The notes: a model not told the origin generated them from the letters alone. 64,000 bases of DNA from Streptomyces lincolnensis (GCF_021173675.1 NZ_JAIHON010000013.1:289390-353389); one strand, 5' to 3'. Counted from the first letter of the stretch, positions 9,652 through 18,625 are shown. Made by a program: numbers and translations.

Positions 9652-12600
9652 GTGGGATACACCATTCCTGAAGGCGTCGACACGATGCTGGACATCGTCG
9701 GGGTGGGCTGGCCCAACGTCGACGAGGACGCCTACCGCGACATGGCGGACTCGCTGCGGGAGTTCGCGGACAACGCGGAAACCGATGCCTACGACGGACA
9801 CCAGTACATTCAGCGGCTGCTGTCCAGCGGCCGGAGCGAGTCACTCAACGCGCTGGACGAGCACTGGCGCAAGGTCGAGGGCAAGCAGAAGGATCTGGCC
9901 GCTGCGGCCCGGATCGTCGGCGGGGCGCTGGACCGGGTGGCGGACATCATCGTCGCCCGGAAGATCGCCGCCGTCGCCGAACTCGCCGACCTGTGCGCCA
10001 CGGTGGGTGTCACGCTCGCCTTCGCACCCGTGACGGCGGGACTGTCGACCCTGCTCGCCGGGGCCAAGATCGCGGCCACCCGCATCGCCTTCAAGCGGAT
10101 CCTGAAGGAGATGGCCGAGGCCGCCGTCTCCGAGATCGTCGCCACCCTCACCGAACCCGCGGTCGCCGCCATCGAGAACGTCGTGGCGGACCTCGCCATC
10201 CAGACCGCCATGAACGTCACCGGTCTCCAGGACGGTTATGACACCGGGCAGACCGCGCAGGCCGCCAAGGACGGCATGCGGCTCAACTCCGCGGGCGGCG
10301 GCGGTGGTTCGGGTGCCAGTGGCGGCGGTGGCGGGGGCAGGCTCGGCATCGACTACGACGCGCACGGCCGCGCCGGGCTGGACCTCGCCGGAGTACAGGT
10401 CAACATGAAGAGCAGGACGGGCGGTTCGCTCGGCAAGGCCAAGGGGCACCACGGCCGGGCCAAGGGCAAGGACTCCCTGACGGCCGTGCTGGACACCACC
10501 ATCGACGGCGTGGTCACCAAACTGGGCAAGGCGCTCGACGACCTCGGCGACCACGTCGGCGACAAGCTCCCCAGGGCCATGAGGGGCAGCGCGAAGACCC
10601 ACAACGACACCGACCTGGACGTCCGCGACCGCGTCGACCGCGTCGACGGGCGCGACGGCAAGGGCGGCACCGGCCGCGGCGCCAAGGGCGGAGTGGACGA
10701 GGGCCGGCGCCGCAACCCGCCCACCTCGCTCGCCGGCGCCAAGGACAACCCGCGCGAGAACGCGATCCCGCTGGACAAGCGCCGCTGCAAGTCCGACCCG
10801 GTCGACATCGCGGGCGGCGAGCTGGTGCTGCCCCAGACGGACCTGGAACTGGCTGCCGTCCTGCCGCTCGTGCTGCGCCGCACCCATCTGTCCGGCTACA
10901 CCTATGGCCGGTCGTTCGGCCCCAGTTGGGCCGCCACGCTCGACGAGCGCCTGGAGCTGACCGGCACCGGCGTCGCCTGGGCCCGCGAGGACGGCTCGGT
11001 GCTCCTCTATCCGCGCCTGCCGGGCGAGGACGGCGAGGAGGTGCTGCCCCTGGAGGGCGAGCGGCTGCCGCTGACCTTCGTCGAGCGGGGCGTCCTGGGC
11101 GAGGTCACCTACGCGGTCACCGACTGCCGTACCGGCGGCCTGATCCGCCGCTTCACCGGCAGCCCCTACCAGGGCTCGGCCCTGTACTGGCTGACCGAGG
11201 TCGAGGACCGCAACGGCAACACCCTGCGCTTCGGCCGCGACGAGGACGGCCTGCCCGCCACCGTCGACCACGACGGCGGCTACCACGTCACCGTCACCAC
11301 CGACCCGGCCCTCGGCCGCGTCACCGCCCTCGCCCTGCACACCCCGGACGGCCCCGCCCGGCTCGCCGCCTTCGACTACGACGAGGACGGCAACCTCGCC
11401 GCGGTCACCAACTCCTCCGGCCTGCCCCTGCGGTTCACCTACGACCAGGACCGCCGCCTCACCTCCTGGACGGACCGCAACGACTCCACGTACCGCTACG
11501 AGTACGACGCCTCGGGCCGCGTCGTCCGCACGATCGGGCCCGACGGTTTCCTGTCCTCGACCTTCGCCTACTCCACGTACGGCGACGACGGCCTGCGCGT
11601 CACTCACTTCACCGACTCCACCGGCGCCACCACCGTCTTCCGCCTCAACCACCTCCTCCAGGTCGTCGCCGAGACCGACCCCCTCGGAGACACCGTCACC
11701 CAGACCTGGGACCGCTACGACCGCCTGCTCCGCCGTACCGACGGACAGGGCCGCACCACCGAGTGGACCTGGGACGAACACGGCAACCTCCTCGCCGTCC
11801 ACGAGGCCGACGGGACCGTCACCACCGCCGAGTACGACGACCAGGGCATGCCGCTCGTCGTCACCGGACCCGACGGGGCCGTCTGGCGGCGCGAGTACGA
11901 CGAGGCCGGCAACAACACCGCGCTGATCGCGCCCGACGGGACGGTCACCCGCTACGCGCACGACGCGCGCGGCGGCATCACCGCCATCACGGACCCCACC
12001 GGCGCCACGGAGACGTTCCGGCCGAACGCGGCCGGCCTGCCCATGGCCCGCACCGACGCCCTCGGCCACACCCACACCTTCACCCGGGACGCGTTCGGCC
12101 GCCCGACCTCGATCACCGACCCGCTCGGCCACGTCACCCGCCTGGAGTGGACCACCGAGGGGCGCCTGGTGCGCCGCGTCGAGCCCGACGGCACCGAGTC
12201 CACCTGGACCTACGACGCCGAGGGCAACTGCCTCACCGAGACCGACGCGAGCGGCGGCACCACCCGCTACGAGTACACCCACTTCGACCTGCTCGCGGCC
12301 CGCGTCCGACCGGGCGGCACCCGGCACGAGTTCACCTACGACACCGAGATGCGTCTCACCGGGGTCCGCAACTCGGCGGGCCGGACGTGGAGTTACACCC
12401 ACGACGCGGCGGGCCGGGTCACGTCCGAGACCGACTTCGACGGCCGCACCCTCACCTACGCCTACGACCCCCTGGGCGGCTGGATCTCCCGCACCAACCC
12501 CCTCGGCCAGACCGTCACCCAACACCGTGACGCCCTCGGCCGCCTCACCGCGAAGGACGTCGACGGAACCGTCACCACCTTCGCCCACGACCCGGCCGGC

Positions 12601-14400
12601 CGCCTGGTCCGGGCCGAATCCCCGGATTCCGTCCTGGAGTTGGAGTGGGACACCCAGGGCCGCCCGGTCGCCGAGACGGTCGACGGCCGCACCCACCGCT
12701 ACACCTACGACGCGGCAGGCCGCCGCACCGCCCGCACCACACCCACCGGCACGGTCACCACCCAGACCTACGACGTGGCCGGCAACCGCACGGCGCTGCA
12801 CCTCGCGGGCCACCGGCTGCACTTCACCCACGACGCCCTCGGCCGAGAACTCACCCGCACCTTCGGCGCCGCCGACCACGCCGTGACCCTCGCGACCTCC
12901 TGGGACGCCCTCGGCCGGGTCGGCGAACAGAGCCTCGCCGCCCACGGCCGCACCCTGCGCGCCCGCGCCTACACCTACCGGCCCGACCACCACCTCCTCG
13001 CCGTCACCAACCAACTCACCGGCGAGCAACGGCAGTTCACACTCGACCCGGACGGCCGACCGACCGGTGTCGACGCCCGCGGCTGGACCGAGCGCTACCT
13101 CTACGACAGCGAGGGCAACCAGACCGAGGCCGCCTGGCCCGACCGCGCCCCGCACCCCGACGCCCGCGGCCCTCGCACCTACGACGGCGGACGGCTGCGC
13201 AGCGCCGGGTCCCTGCACTACACCTACGACGCCGCCGGCCGTGTCGTCGAACGCCGCCGCAAGCGCCTGTCCCGCAAGCCCGAGGTCTGGCGCTACACCT
13301 GGGACGCCGAGGACCGTCTCACCTCCTGCACCACCCCCGACGGCACGCTGTGGACGTACACCTACGACGCCTTCGCCCGCCGCACCGCCAAGCGCCGGCA
13401 CGCCGCCGACGGCACGGTCGTCGAGCAGACCGTCTTCTCCTGGGACGGCGGACGTCTCTCCGAACAGACCGACAGCACCACGCACACGACGCTGACCTGG
13501 GAGTACGACGGCATGCGGCCGCTCGCCCAGGCGGAGAGACGGTACGCGGGCGAGGACCGGAAGGATCGGGCGGACGAGGGGGACCAGAGAGACCAACGGG
13601 ACACCGACTCCCGCTTCTTCGCCATCGTCACCGACCTCATCGGCACCCCCACCGAACTCGTCGACGACACCGGCGCCATCGCCTGGCACAGCCGCACCAC
13701 CGAGTGGGGCAGCACCGCCTGGAGCCGCGACGCCACCGCGTACACCCCCCTGCGCTTCCCCGGCCAGTACGCCGACCCCGAGACCGGCCTGCACTACAAC
13801 CACTTCCGCCACTACGACCCCGAACCGGGCCGCTATGTCACCCCGGACCCCCTGGGCCTGGCACCCGCGCCCAACCCGGCGGGGTACGTGGACAATCCGG
13901 CGACGACTGGCGATCCGATGGGGCTGGCGCCGTGCATGCAGGCGCTGGAGGACATGGCGACGCAGATCAACAACCTCAAGCCGGAGGGCCGGGCCCGCAA
14001 CAGCCAGGTGGTCGCCCTGATCCACGCTCAGACGCCCAAGGGGCCGGTCACCTTCGTCGCCGGCACCAGCAAGAGCAAACTCGACGACGCACAGGTCCAA
14101 CTGGCCAAGTCCCTGGGGCTCGTACCGATTCCCAACGACGCCTACATGAAGGTGGCTCCGGGGGTGAAGGGCGGGCACGCCGAACAGAACATCCTCGCGT
14201 ACCTCAGTCGTCTGAACGACGGAAAGCAGACGCCGGACTGGCTGCCCACGCACGGCGCGGCATCCAACGTCGTGTGTACGGACTTCTGCTCCCCGCTGAT
14301 CCGGGGCAGCAACGGAGCGATGTACGGCGAGGTGTATCCAGGCACCCAGGGCACCCAGCAGAAACAGTTCTACTGGCCCGCACGGCACTCACCGAGGTAG
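9652..14400 (+). CDS. RHS-repeat polymorphic toxin with deaminase-like C-terminal domain
   Basis: 1582 residues. Order: helical export/trafficking-type N-terminus (about 1-200, beginning VGYTIPEGVDTMLDIVGVGW), a Gly-rich linker (215-235), basic/acidic linker, RHS entry domain of DUF6531 type (about 375-460, DPVDIAGGELVLPQTDLEL), dozens of YD repeats (about 500-1370), the RHS core (GRYVTPDPLGL, about 1390-1402), then a swapped-type toxin tip (about 1425-1582). The tip has HAE at 1509-1511 and two cysteines at 1542 and 1546 (VCTDFCSPLI), the zinc-site pattern of the deaminase fold; spacing is C-x3-C rather than the usual C-x2-C. GTG 9652 is chosen for its N-terminus; ATG 9685 with GAAGG upstream is an alternative. 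Export by a type VII-like or other route and nucleic-acid/nucleotide deamination are inferred. Confidence 0.88.
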   Translation: MGYTIPEGVDTMLDIVGVGWPNVDEDAYRDMADSLREFADNAETDAYDGHQYIQRLLSSGRSESLNALDEHWRKVEGKQKDLAAAARIVGGALDRVADIIVARKIAAVAELADLCATVGVTLAFAPVTAGLSTLLAGAKIAATRIAFKRILKEMAEAAVSEIVATLTEPAVAAIENVVADLAIQTAMNVTGLQDGYDTGQTAQAAKDGMRLNSAGGGGGSGASGGGGGGRLGIDYDAHGRAGLDLAGVQVNMKSRTGGSLGKAKGHHGRAKGKDSLTAVLDTTIDGVVTKLGKALDDLGDHVGDKLPRAMRGSAKTHNDTDLDVRDRVDRVDGRDGKGGTGRGAKGGVDEGRRRNPPTSLAGAKDNPRENAIPLDKRRCKSDPVDIAGGELVLPQTDLELAAVLPLVLRRTHLSGYTYGRSFGPSWAATLDERLELTGTGVAWAREDGSVLLYPRLPGEDGEEVLPLEGERLPLTFVERGVLGEVTYAVTDCRTGGLIRRFTGSPYQGSALYWLTEVEDRNGNTLRFGRDEDGLPATVDHDGGYHVTVTTDPALGRVTALALHTPDGPARLAAFDYDEDGNLAAVTNSSGLPLRFTYDQDRRLTSWTDRNDSTYRYEYDASGRVVRTIGPDGFLSSTFAYSTYGDDGLRVTHFTDSTGATTVFRLNHLLQVVAETDPLGDTVTQTWDRYDRLLRRTDGQGRTTEWTWDEHGNLLAVHEADGTVTTAEYDDQGMPLVVTGPDGAVWRREYDEAGNNTALIAPDGTVTRYAHDARGGITAITDPTGATETFRPNAAGLPMARTDALGHTHTFTRDAFGRPTSITDPLGHVTRLEWTTEGRLVRRVEPDGTESTWTYDAEGNCLTETDASGGTTRYEYTHFDLLAARVRPGGTRHEFTYDTEMRLTGVRNSAGRTWSYTHDAAGRVTSETDFDGRTLTYAYDPLGGWISRTNPLGQTVTQHRDALGRLTAKDVDGTVTTFAHDPAGRLVRAESPDSVLELEWDTQGRPVAETVDGRTHRYTYDAAGRRTARTTPTGTVTTQTYDVAGNRTALHLAGHRLHFTHDALGRELTRTFGAADHAVTLATSWDALGRVGEQSLAAHGRTLRARAYTYRPDHHLLAVTNQLTGEQRQFTLDPDGRPTGVDARGWTERYLYDSEGNQTEAAWPDRAPHPDARGPRTYDGGRLRSAGSLHYTYDAAGRVVERRRKRLSRKPEVWRYTWDAEDRLTSCTTPDGTLWTYTYDAFARRTAKRRHAADGTVVEQTVFSWDGGRLSEQTDSTTHTTLTWEYDGMRPLAQAERRYAGEDRKDRADEGDQRDQRDTDSRFFAIVTDLIGTPTELVDDTGAIAWHSRTTEWGSTAWSRDATAYTPLRFPGQYADPETGLHYNHFRHYDPEPGRYVTPDPLGLAPAPNPAGYVDNPATTGDPMGLAPCMQALEDMATQINNLKPEGRARNSQVVALIHAQTPKGPVTFVAGTSKSKLDDAQVQLAKSLGLVPIPNDAYMKVAPGVKGGHAEQNILAYLSRLNDGKQTPDWLPTHGAASNVVCTDFCSPLIRGSNGAMYGEVYPGTQGTQQKQFYWPARHSPR

Positions 14401-14409
14401 ACAACACCC

Positions 14410-15420
14410 ATGAACTACGCACACGTCTCCGCCGAGCTCCTGGCCGAAGAGGAACTGCCGGGCTACGGGAGCCGATCGGGCCGTTACGACTCCTTCCTGG
14501 TGCGCGACCGCGCCTGCTGGCTGGTCTCCGCGACCGGAGACGAACCGCTGGTGGGGCGCGTGGCGGCGGAGACCTCCCGCCTCTTCGCAGAGCAGCGCCG
14601 CTGGCCCGCCCCCCGGCCCGGTCACGGGCACGGATTCGCCTCGCCTCTGCCGGACGGAGGGCTCGCGACGGTCGACAACGGCCTGGTCACGGTGTACGAC
14701 GGGGCGTCCGGCGTGCGGTGGCGGCATGAGTTCGATCCGTGGTCCGACTCGGAGAACGCCGGTGCGTCCTGCGTCGCCGATGCCTCGGGCCGCCGCCTCC
14801 TCGTCACCACCACGGGCGATCTCGGTGCGGACGGGTCCTACGCGGGGGACCTGTGCGTCGCCCTCGATCTGGCCGACGGGCGACCCGTCACCGAGACGGT
14901 GCTGCCGTCGGCGACCGCGGGCTATGTCTTCCAGCAGTCCCTGACCGACCCAGCACAGCTGTTCCTCGACGCGCTGATGGGTGACACCTTCCACTCGCTG
15001 GCGGTCACCTTGCGCGACGACATCCTGCGCGTGGAGAACATCGGCGTGGAGAACGATCCGTTCGGTGGGCTCGCCCTGAACGGCGCGGTGATCAAGACGG
15101 ATGTCGGCGGCGGGTGGCTGAGCCGCTGGGAGGAGGGCCAGGAGGACATCGTCACCGAAGCCGAGGACGTCCTCCCCGAGGGGATGCTTTTCGTCGGACA
15201 CCGCCCCGGCTTCCTGGACAAGAACCGGGTCCTGGCCGCCGCGTCGGAGGAAGACGACGCGACGGCCAACCGGCACCTCGTCCTCGACGCCCACACCCTC
15301 CGCCCCGTCGCCGAACTCGACTACCCCGGCACCGCTTCCCAGGATCCCCTGGCCCTCGGCGACGGCACCTGGCTGACCGCGTCGGGGGACGTCGTACGGC
15401 GTTGGCGGGTGGCCGACTGA
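14410..15420 (+). CDS. Putative immunity protein of the RHS toxin
   Basis: 336 residues, starting nine bases after the toxin stop. No membrane helix or signal peptide; it looks like an all-beta, propeller-like soluble protein with repeats of the form 'GxWLxxxxDxVRRWR' (ALGDGTWLTASGDVVRRW at the end) and 'LLVTTTGDLGADG'. Position directly after a polymorphic toxin tip is the standard place for the cognate immunity gene, and a decayed paralogue follows, which is also typical of immunity arrays. I do not recognise a named immunity family. Role (neutralising the C-terminal tip inside the cell) is inferred from context alone. Confidence 0.7.
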   Translation: MNYAHVSAELLAEEELPGYGSRSGRYDSFLVRDRACWLVSATGDEPLVGRVAAETSRLFAEQRRWPAPRPGHGHGFASPLPDGGLATVDNGLVTVYDGASGVRWRHEFDPWSDSENAGASCVADASGRRLLVTTTGDLGADGSYAGDLCVALDLADGRPVTETVLPSATAGYVFQQSLTDPAQLFLDALMGDTFHSLAVTLRDDILRVENIGVENDPFGGLALNGAVIKTDVGGGWLSRWEEGQEDIVTEAEDVLPEGMLFVGHRPGFLDKNRVLAAASEEDDATANRHLVLDAHTLRPVAELDYPGTASQDPLALGDGTWLTASGDVVRRWRVAD

Positions 15421-15916
15421 GCACGCGTGTCGCCGCGCACCTCCTCGCGGAGGACCGGCTGCCCGGTATCGGCGTCCGCATCGGCCGCTACGACGGCCGG
15501 CTGGTACGGCGGCGGACCAACTGGCTGGTCGCCGAGGACGCGGGGCGGATCGTCGTGGGCCGGATCGCCCAGGATCCGGCCCGGGTGTTCAGCCGCGGAC
15601 ACCGGTGGCCGTCGCCCGACCCCGCGCGGAGCCACGGCTACGCCTTCCAACAGTCCCTCACGGACCCGGCCCAACTGTTCCTCGACGCGGCGATGGGGGC
15701 ACCGGACACCTGGACAAGAACCGCGTCCTGGCGGCTGCGGCCGAGGAGGAGTGGTCCCAGGTGTCCCGCCACCTCCTCCTCGACAGTCGCACGCTGCGAC
15801 CGGTCGCCGAAGTCCGGTATCCCGGCACGTCCTGCCTCGACCCCATCGCCCTCGGCGACGGCACCTGGCTGACCACGGACGGCGATCTGGTGCGGCGGTG
15901 GCGGTCGGCCGGCTGA
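15421..15916 (+). pseudogene. Decayed second copy of the immunity gene, with two internal deletions and a frameshift
   Basis: The first part (frame of base 15423) reads VAAHLLAEDRLPGIGVRIGR, matching residues 6-26 of the intact gene (VSAELLAEEELPGYGSRSGR). It then jumps from HGY straight to AFQQSLTDPAQLFLDA, skipping about 80 residues, and after AMG jumps again about 70 residues into LDKNRVLAAAAEEEWSQVSR, now in a different frame, ending with LGDGTWLTTDGDLVRRWRSA. There is no ATG or GTG in the first frame, so it starts without its own initiation codon directly after the intact gene's stop. Identity to the intact copy is clearly partial, so it was a diverged paralogue before decay. Confidence 0.85.
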
Positions 15917-16017
15917 CCGGGGGCCGCCCCCGTGCCCACCCCGTGGACGCCCCCTTGACGCGGACCGGGTGCCGATCGAGACTCCACTTGGGAATCCTAG
16001 TGAACAGGTAGGGAAAC

Positions 16018-16140
16018 ATGGGGCGCCTTGAGCCGGTCGGTGCGCGGGTGAGCCGTACGTCCGGACCGTCGCCCCTGCTGACGTCCCGCCGTCACATCGA
16101 TCTGCTGCGGGTGTGCAGCGCGCTCGGGCCCCTGGGCTGA
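16018..16140 (+). CDS. 40-residue putative leader peptide (sulfur-regulation type)
   Basis: ATG at 16018 opens a 40-codon frame ending TGA at 16138-16140. Its C-terminal half reads TSRRHIDLLRVCSALGPLG, matching the short actinobacterial leader pattern 'RxHIDLxRVxSAxC' that I recall ahead of cysteine and sulfur-assimilation genes. It lies 72 bases before a GST-family gene on the same strand. AGGTAGGGA precedes the ATG, and a small inverted repeat CCTA...TAGG (15996-16012) overlaps that region. Probable role: translation-coupled attenuation of the downstream gene by cysteine supply (inferred). Confidence 0.75.
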   Translation: MGRLEPVGARVSRTSGPSPLLTSRRHIDLLRVCSALGPLG

Positions 16141-16212
16141 GCCCTCGCGCCGCTGGTACCCGACGACGCCTCCGCCGCGCGTACGTCCGCGCGCCGAACC
16201 CCGGGGAGACCC

Positions 16213-17082
16213 ATGACCGTCACACCGTTCGCCCCCGTCCCCTCCGCCCAGCAGACCCCGGCCTTCCGCGGACGGATCGGGCGGGACGCGCGCAGCGGGC
16301 ACTACGCCGTGCCGCGCCGCTACCGCCTCCACCTGTCCACGACCTGTCCCGACGGTCTCCGGATCGCCGTGACGCACAGCCTGCTCGGGCTCGACGACGT
16401 CTGTACCGTCACGCCGTTGGACGCGGTCCCGGACTGTCCCGACGGCGGGCACTCCGCGCTGCGCCCGCTGTACGAGGCGAGCGTGCACCGGTACCGGGGC
16501 GCGGCCGTCGGGCCGGTGCTGAGCGACGACTGGTCGGGGCGGATCGTCAGCACCCACGCGCCCGACATCACCCGTGACCTGGCCCGGCACTTCGGCGGCG
16601 GCCGCCCCACGCCGTACCCGTGCGGGGCGGAGTCGGAGATCGAGGCCGTGGAGCGGATGTGCGCGCAGGGGATCGAGAGGGCCGCCCAGCTTGCCGGCGC
16701 CGCCGGTTCCGACCCGGCGGAACGGGACACGGCGCTCGGGAACCTGCTGCACACCCTGGGCGTGCTGGAGCGTCGGCTCGTGGCGGAGGAGTACCTGATC
16801 CGGGATCGGATCACCGCCGCCGACGTGGAGTTGTGGGTCGCGCTGGTGCAGCTCGACACCGTGCACCGCCACCACCTGGACGCCGCCGCCGTGCACCGCG
16901 TCGCCCACCATCCCGCCCTGTGGGCCTACGCCCGCCGCCTGGCCGCCCACCCGGCCTTCGGCGCGCACCTCGACCTCGACGGCATCGCCCGCCGTCACCA
17001 CGCCCGTTGCCGGGGCCTGGAGGCCGCCGGGTCGGCCGTGCAGATCCTGGACTGGGAGTCCCACGCGGCCGGTCGGCCGTAG
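16213..17082 (+). CDS. Glutathionyl-hydroquinone reductase-like protein (omega-class GST, YqjG/ECM4 type)
   Basis: 289 residues. The N-terminal thioredoxin-like part keeps the family frame: RYRLHLSTTCPDGLRIAV (about 37-54), with C45-P46 in the place of the catalytic Cys-Pro of YqjG/ECM4 ('CPWAHR'), though the WAHR that follows is replaced. The C-terminal helical domain has LGVLERRLVAEEYLIR, then DRITAADVELWVALVQLDTV, matching the GST C-domain 'LTxADIxLFxTLxRFD' motif. These enzymes reduce glutathionylated quinones. Actinomycetes make mycothiol rather than glutathione, so the thiol partner is uncertain. GGGGAGAC precedes the ATG. Its upstream leader peptide suggests sulfur-responsive expression. 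Chemistry unproven. Confidence 0.75.
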   Translation: MTVTPFAPVPSAQQTPAFRGRIGRDARSGHYAVPRRYRLHLSTTCPDGLRIAVTHSLLGLDDVCTVTPLDAVPDCPDGGHSALRPLYEASVHRYRGAAVGPVLSDDWSGRIVSTHAPDITRDLARHFGGGRPTPYPCGAESEIEAVERMCAQGIERAAQLAGAAGSDPAERDTALGNLLHTLGVLERRLVAEEYLIRDRITAADVELWVALVQLDTVHRHHLDAAAVHRVAHHPALWAYARRLAAHPAFGAHLDLDGIARRHHARCRGLEAAGSAVQILDWESHAAGRP

Positions 17083-17087
17083 CCGAA

Positions 17088-17131
17088 GGGCAGAGGGCAG
17101 GGGGCAGGGGGCAGGGGGCAGGGGGCAGGGG
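17088..17131. repeat. Tandem 7-bp repeat, about six copies
   Basis: Six consecutive heptamers of GGGCAGG (first copy GGGCAGA) run from 17088 to 17129, just after the GST stop codon and before the second leader peptide. A CCCGGGCCCGGG-type self-complementary stretch follows around 17138-17150. Such short arrays change length easily by slippage. Confidence 0.85.
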
Positions 17132-17236
17132 AACACATCCCGGGCCCGGGGTGTTGTCACGCATGACGAGATCCGTCGGGCGCTGCCGCGCGCCCGACGC
17201 GCCCGAAAGGGCACCCGCCAGGAGGAGGTGACGGAC

Positions 17237-17323
17237 GTGACGCGCACACTCCGCTCCGTCCACCTGTACTCCCGGCCGCACATCGATCTCCAGCGCGTGT
17301 CCGCCGCGCTCTGTCGCTCCTGA
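17237..17323 (+). CDS. 28-residue putative leader peptide (sulfur-regulation type)
   Basis: GTG at 17237 with AGGAGGAGG at 17220-17228 opens a 28-codon frame ending TGA at 17321-17323. The sequence ends SRPHIDLQRVSAALCRS, an excellent match to the actinobacterial leader pattern 'xHIDLxRVSAALC' seen before sulfur-metabolism genes. The LLM monooxygenase pair starts 84 bases downstream on the same strand. The Cys codon three from the stop is where a ribosome would stall when cysteine is scarce. Regulation is inferred; the peptide and its position are seen. Confidence 0.85.
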   Translation: MTRTLRSVHLYSRPHIDLQRVSAALCRS

Positions 17324-17407
17324 CTGACCCGTCCCGGCCCCAGCCGCCGTGCCCCGCCCGTGCGCGGGCCGGCGTACTCGTACGGACCTTCAGGAAGGCA
17401 CCTCCTC

Positions 17408-18625
17408 GTGTCCCCTTCTTCGTCTTCTGCCGCTTCTCTCCCTCCGCTGCACCTCGCCGTCGCCCTGGACGGCACCGGCTGGCACCCCGCCTCCTGGCGC
17501 GAGCCGGTGGCCCGACCCCGTGAGCTGTTCACCGCCGGCTACTGGGCCGACCTGGTCGCCGAGGCCGAACGCGGTCTGCTCGACTTCGTCACCTTCGAGG
17601 ACGGCCTGGGCCTTCAGTCCTCGCACCACCTGGAGCTGGACGGCCGCACGGACCAGGTCCGCGGCCGCCTGGACGCCGTACTGATCGCCTCGCGCGTCGC
17701 ACCCCTCTCCCGCCACATAGGTCTGGTGCCGACCGTGGTTGCCACCCACACGGAGCCGTTCCACATCTCCAAGGCGATCGCCACCCTCGACTACGTCAGC
17801 ACCGGCCGCGCGGGTCTGCGCGTGCAGATCTCCGCCCGCCCGCACGAGGCCGACCACTTCGGCCGCCGTACCGTCCCGCCCGTCGAGGAATACGCCGAGG
17901 GGTACGACAGCCCGGTGGTGACCGAGCTCCTCGACGAGGCCGCCGACCACGTCGAGGTCGTGCGACGGCTCTGGGACAGCTGGGAGGACGACGCCGAGAT
18001 CCGGGACGTGGCCACCGGCCGTTTCGTCGACCGGGACAAGCTGCACCACATCGACTTCAAGGGCAGGCACTTCGACGTCAAGGGCCCCTCCATCACCCCG
18101 CGCCCGCCCCAGGGCCAGCCGCTCGTCACCGCCCTCGCCCACGGGACCGTCCCCTACCGGCTGGTGGCCCGCCGGGCCGACCTCGGCCACGTCACCCCGC
18201 ACGACGCCGACGACGCCCGAGCGATCGTCGCCGAGATCCGCGCCGAACAGGAGAACGCGGGCCGGGCGGCCGAACCCCTGCACGTCTTCGGCGATCTCGT
18301 GGTCTTCCTGGACGACGACCCGGCCGAGGCCGCCGCCCGCCGGGACCGGCTCGACGCGCTCACCCCGGAGCCGTACACGAGTGACGCCCGCGTCTTCACC
18401 GGGACGCCCGCCCAACTCGCCGACCTGCTCCTGGAGTTGCGGTCGGCCGGTCTGACCGGCTTCCGGCTGCGTCCCGCGGTCCTCGGCCACGATCTGCCGG
18501 CCATCACCCGCGGACTGGTCCCCGAACTCCAGCGCCGGGGCGTCTTCCGTACCGCCTACGAGGCGGACACCCTGCGCGGCCTGCTGGGCCTCGCCCGCCC
18601 CGCCAGCCGCTACGCCGCCGTCTGA
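17408..18625 (+). CDS. LLM-class flavin-dependent monooxygenase
   Basis: 405 residues from GTG 17408, with AGGAAGG nine bases upstream; an earlier GTG at 17360 lacks a ribosome site. TIM-barrel of the bacterial luciferase family: beta-1 LHLAVALDGTG, then LLDFVTFEDGLGL (about 53-65), the family's IGLVPTVVATHTEPFHISKA (about 104-123) and LDYVSTGRAGLRVQI (about 126-140). These FMNH2-dependent enzymes oxygenate carbon-sulfur or carbon-nitrogen bonds using flavin supplied by a reductase; no reductase gene is adjacent. The leader peptide upstream and the paired NtaA/SoxA-type gene downstream point to use of organosulfur compounds as sulfur source. Substrate unknown. Confidence 0.85.
   Translation: MSPSSSSAASLPPLHLAVALDGTGWHPASWREPVARPRELFTAGYWADLVAEAERGLLDFVTFEDGLGLQSSHHLELDGRTDQVRGRLDAVLIASRVAPLSRHIGLVPTVVATHTEPFHISKAIATLDYVSTGRAGLRVQISARPHEADHFGRRTVPPVEEYAEGYDSPVVTELLDEAADHVEVVRRLWDSWEDDAEIRDVATGRFVDRDKLHHIDFKGRHFDVKGPSITPRPPQGQPLVTALAHGTVPYRLVARRADLGHVTPHDADDARAIVAEIRAEQENAGRAAEPLHVFGDLVVFLDDDPAEAAARRDRLDALTPEPYTSDARVFTGTPAQLADLLLELRSAGLTGFRLRPAVLGHDLPAITRGLVPELQRRGVFRTAYEADTLRGLLGLARPASRYAAV

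Noticed and set aside
10797..13860. CRISPR-like repeats
   Set aside because: The repeats are YD/RHS protein repeats, irregular in DNA and coding throughout; no spacers or cas genes.
9841..14388. A 1515-residue open frame on the minus strand opposite the RHS gene
   Set aside because: It is the mirror of a repeated, G+C-biased coding sequence; composition is Val/Gly/Ala-rich low complexity with no domain, and the plus-strand frame has clear YD repeats.
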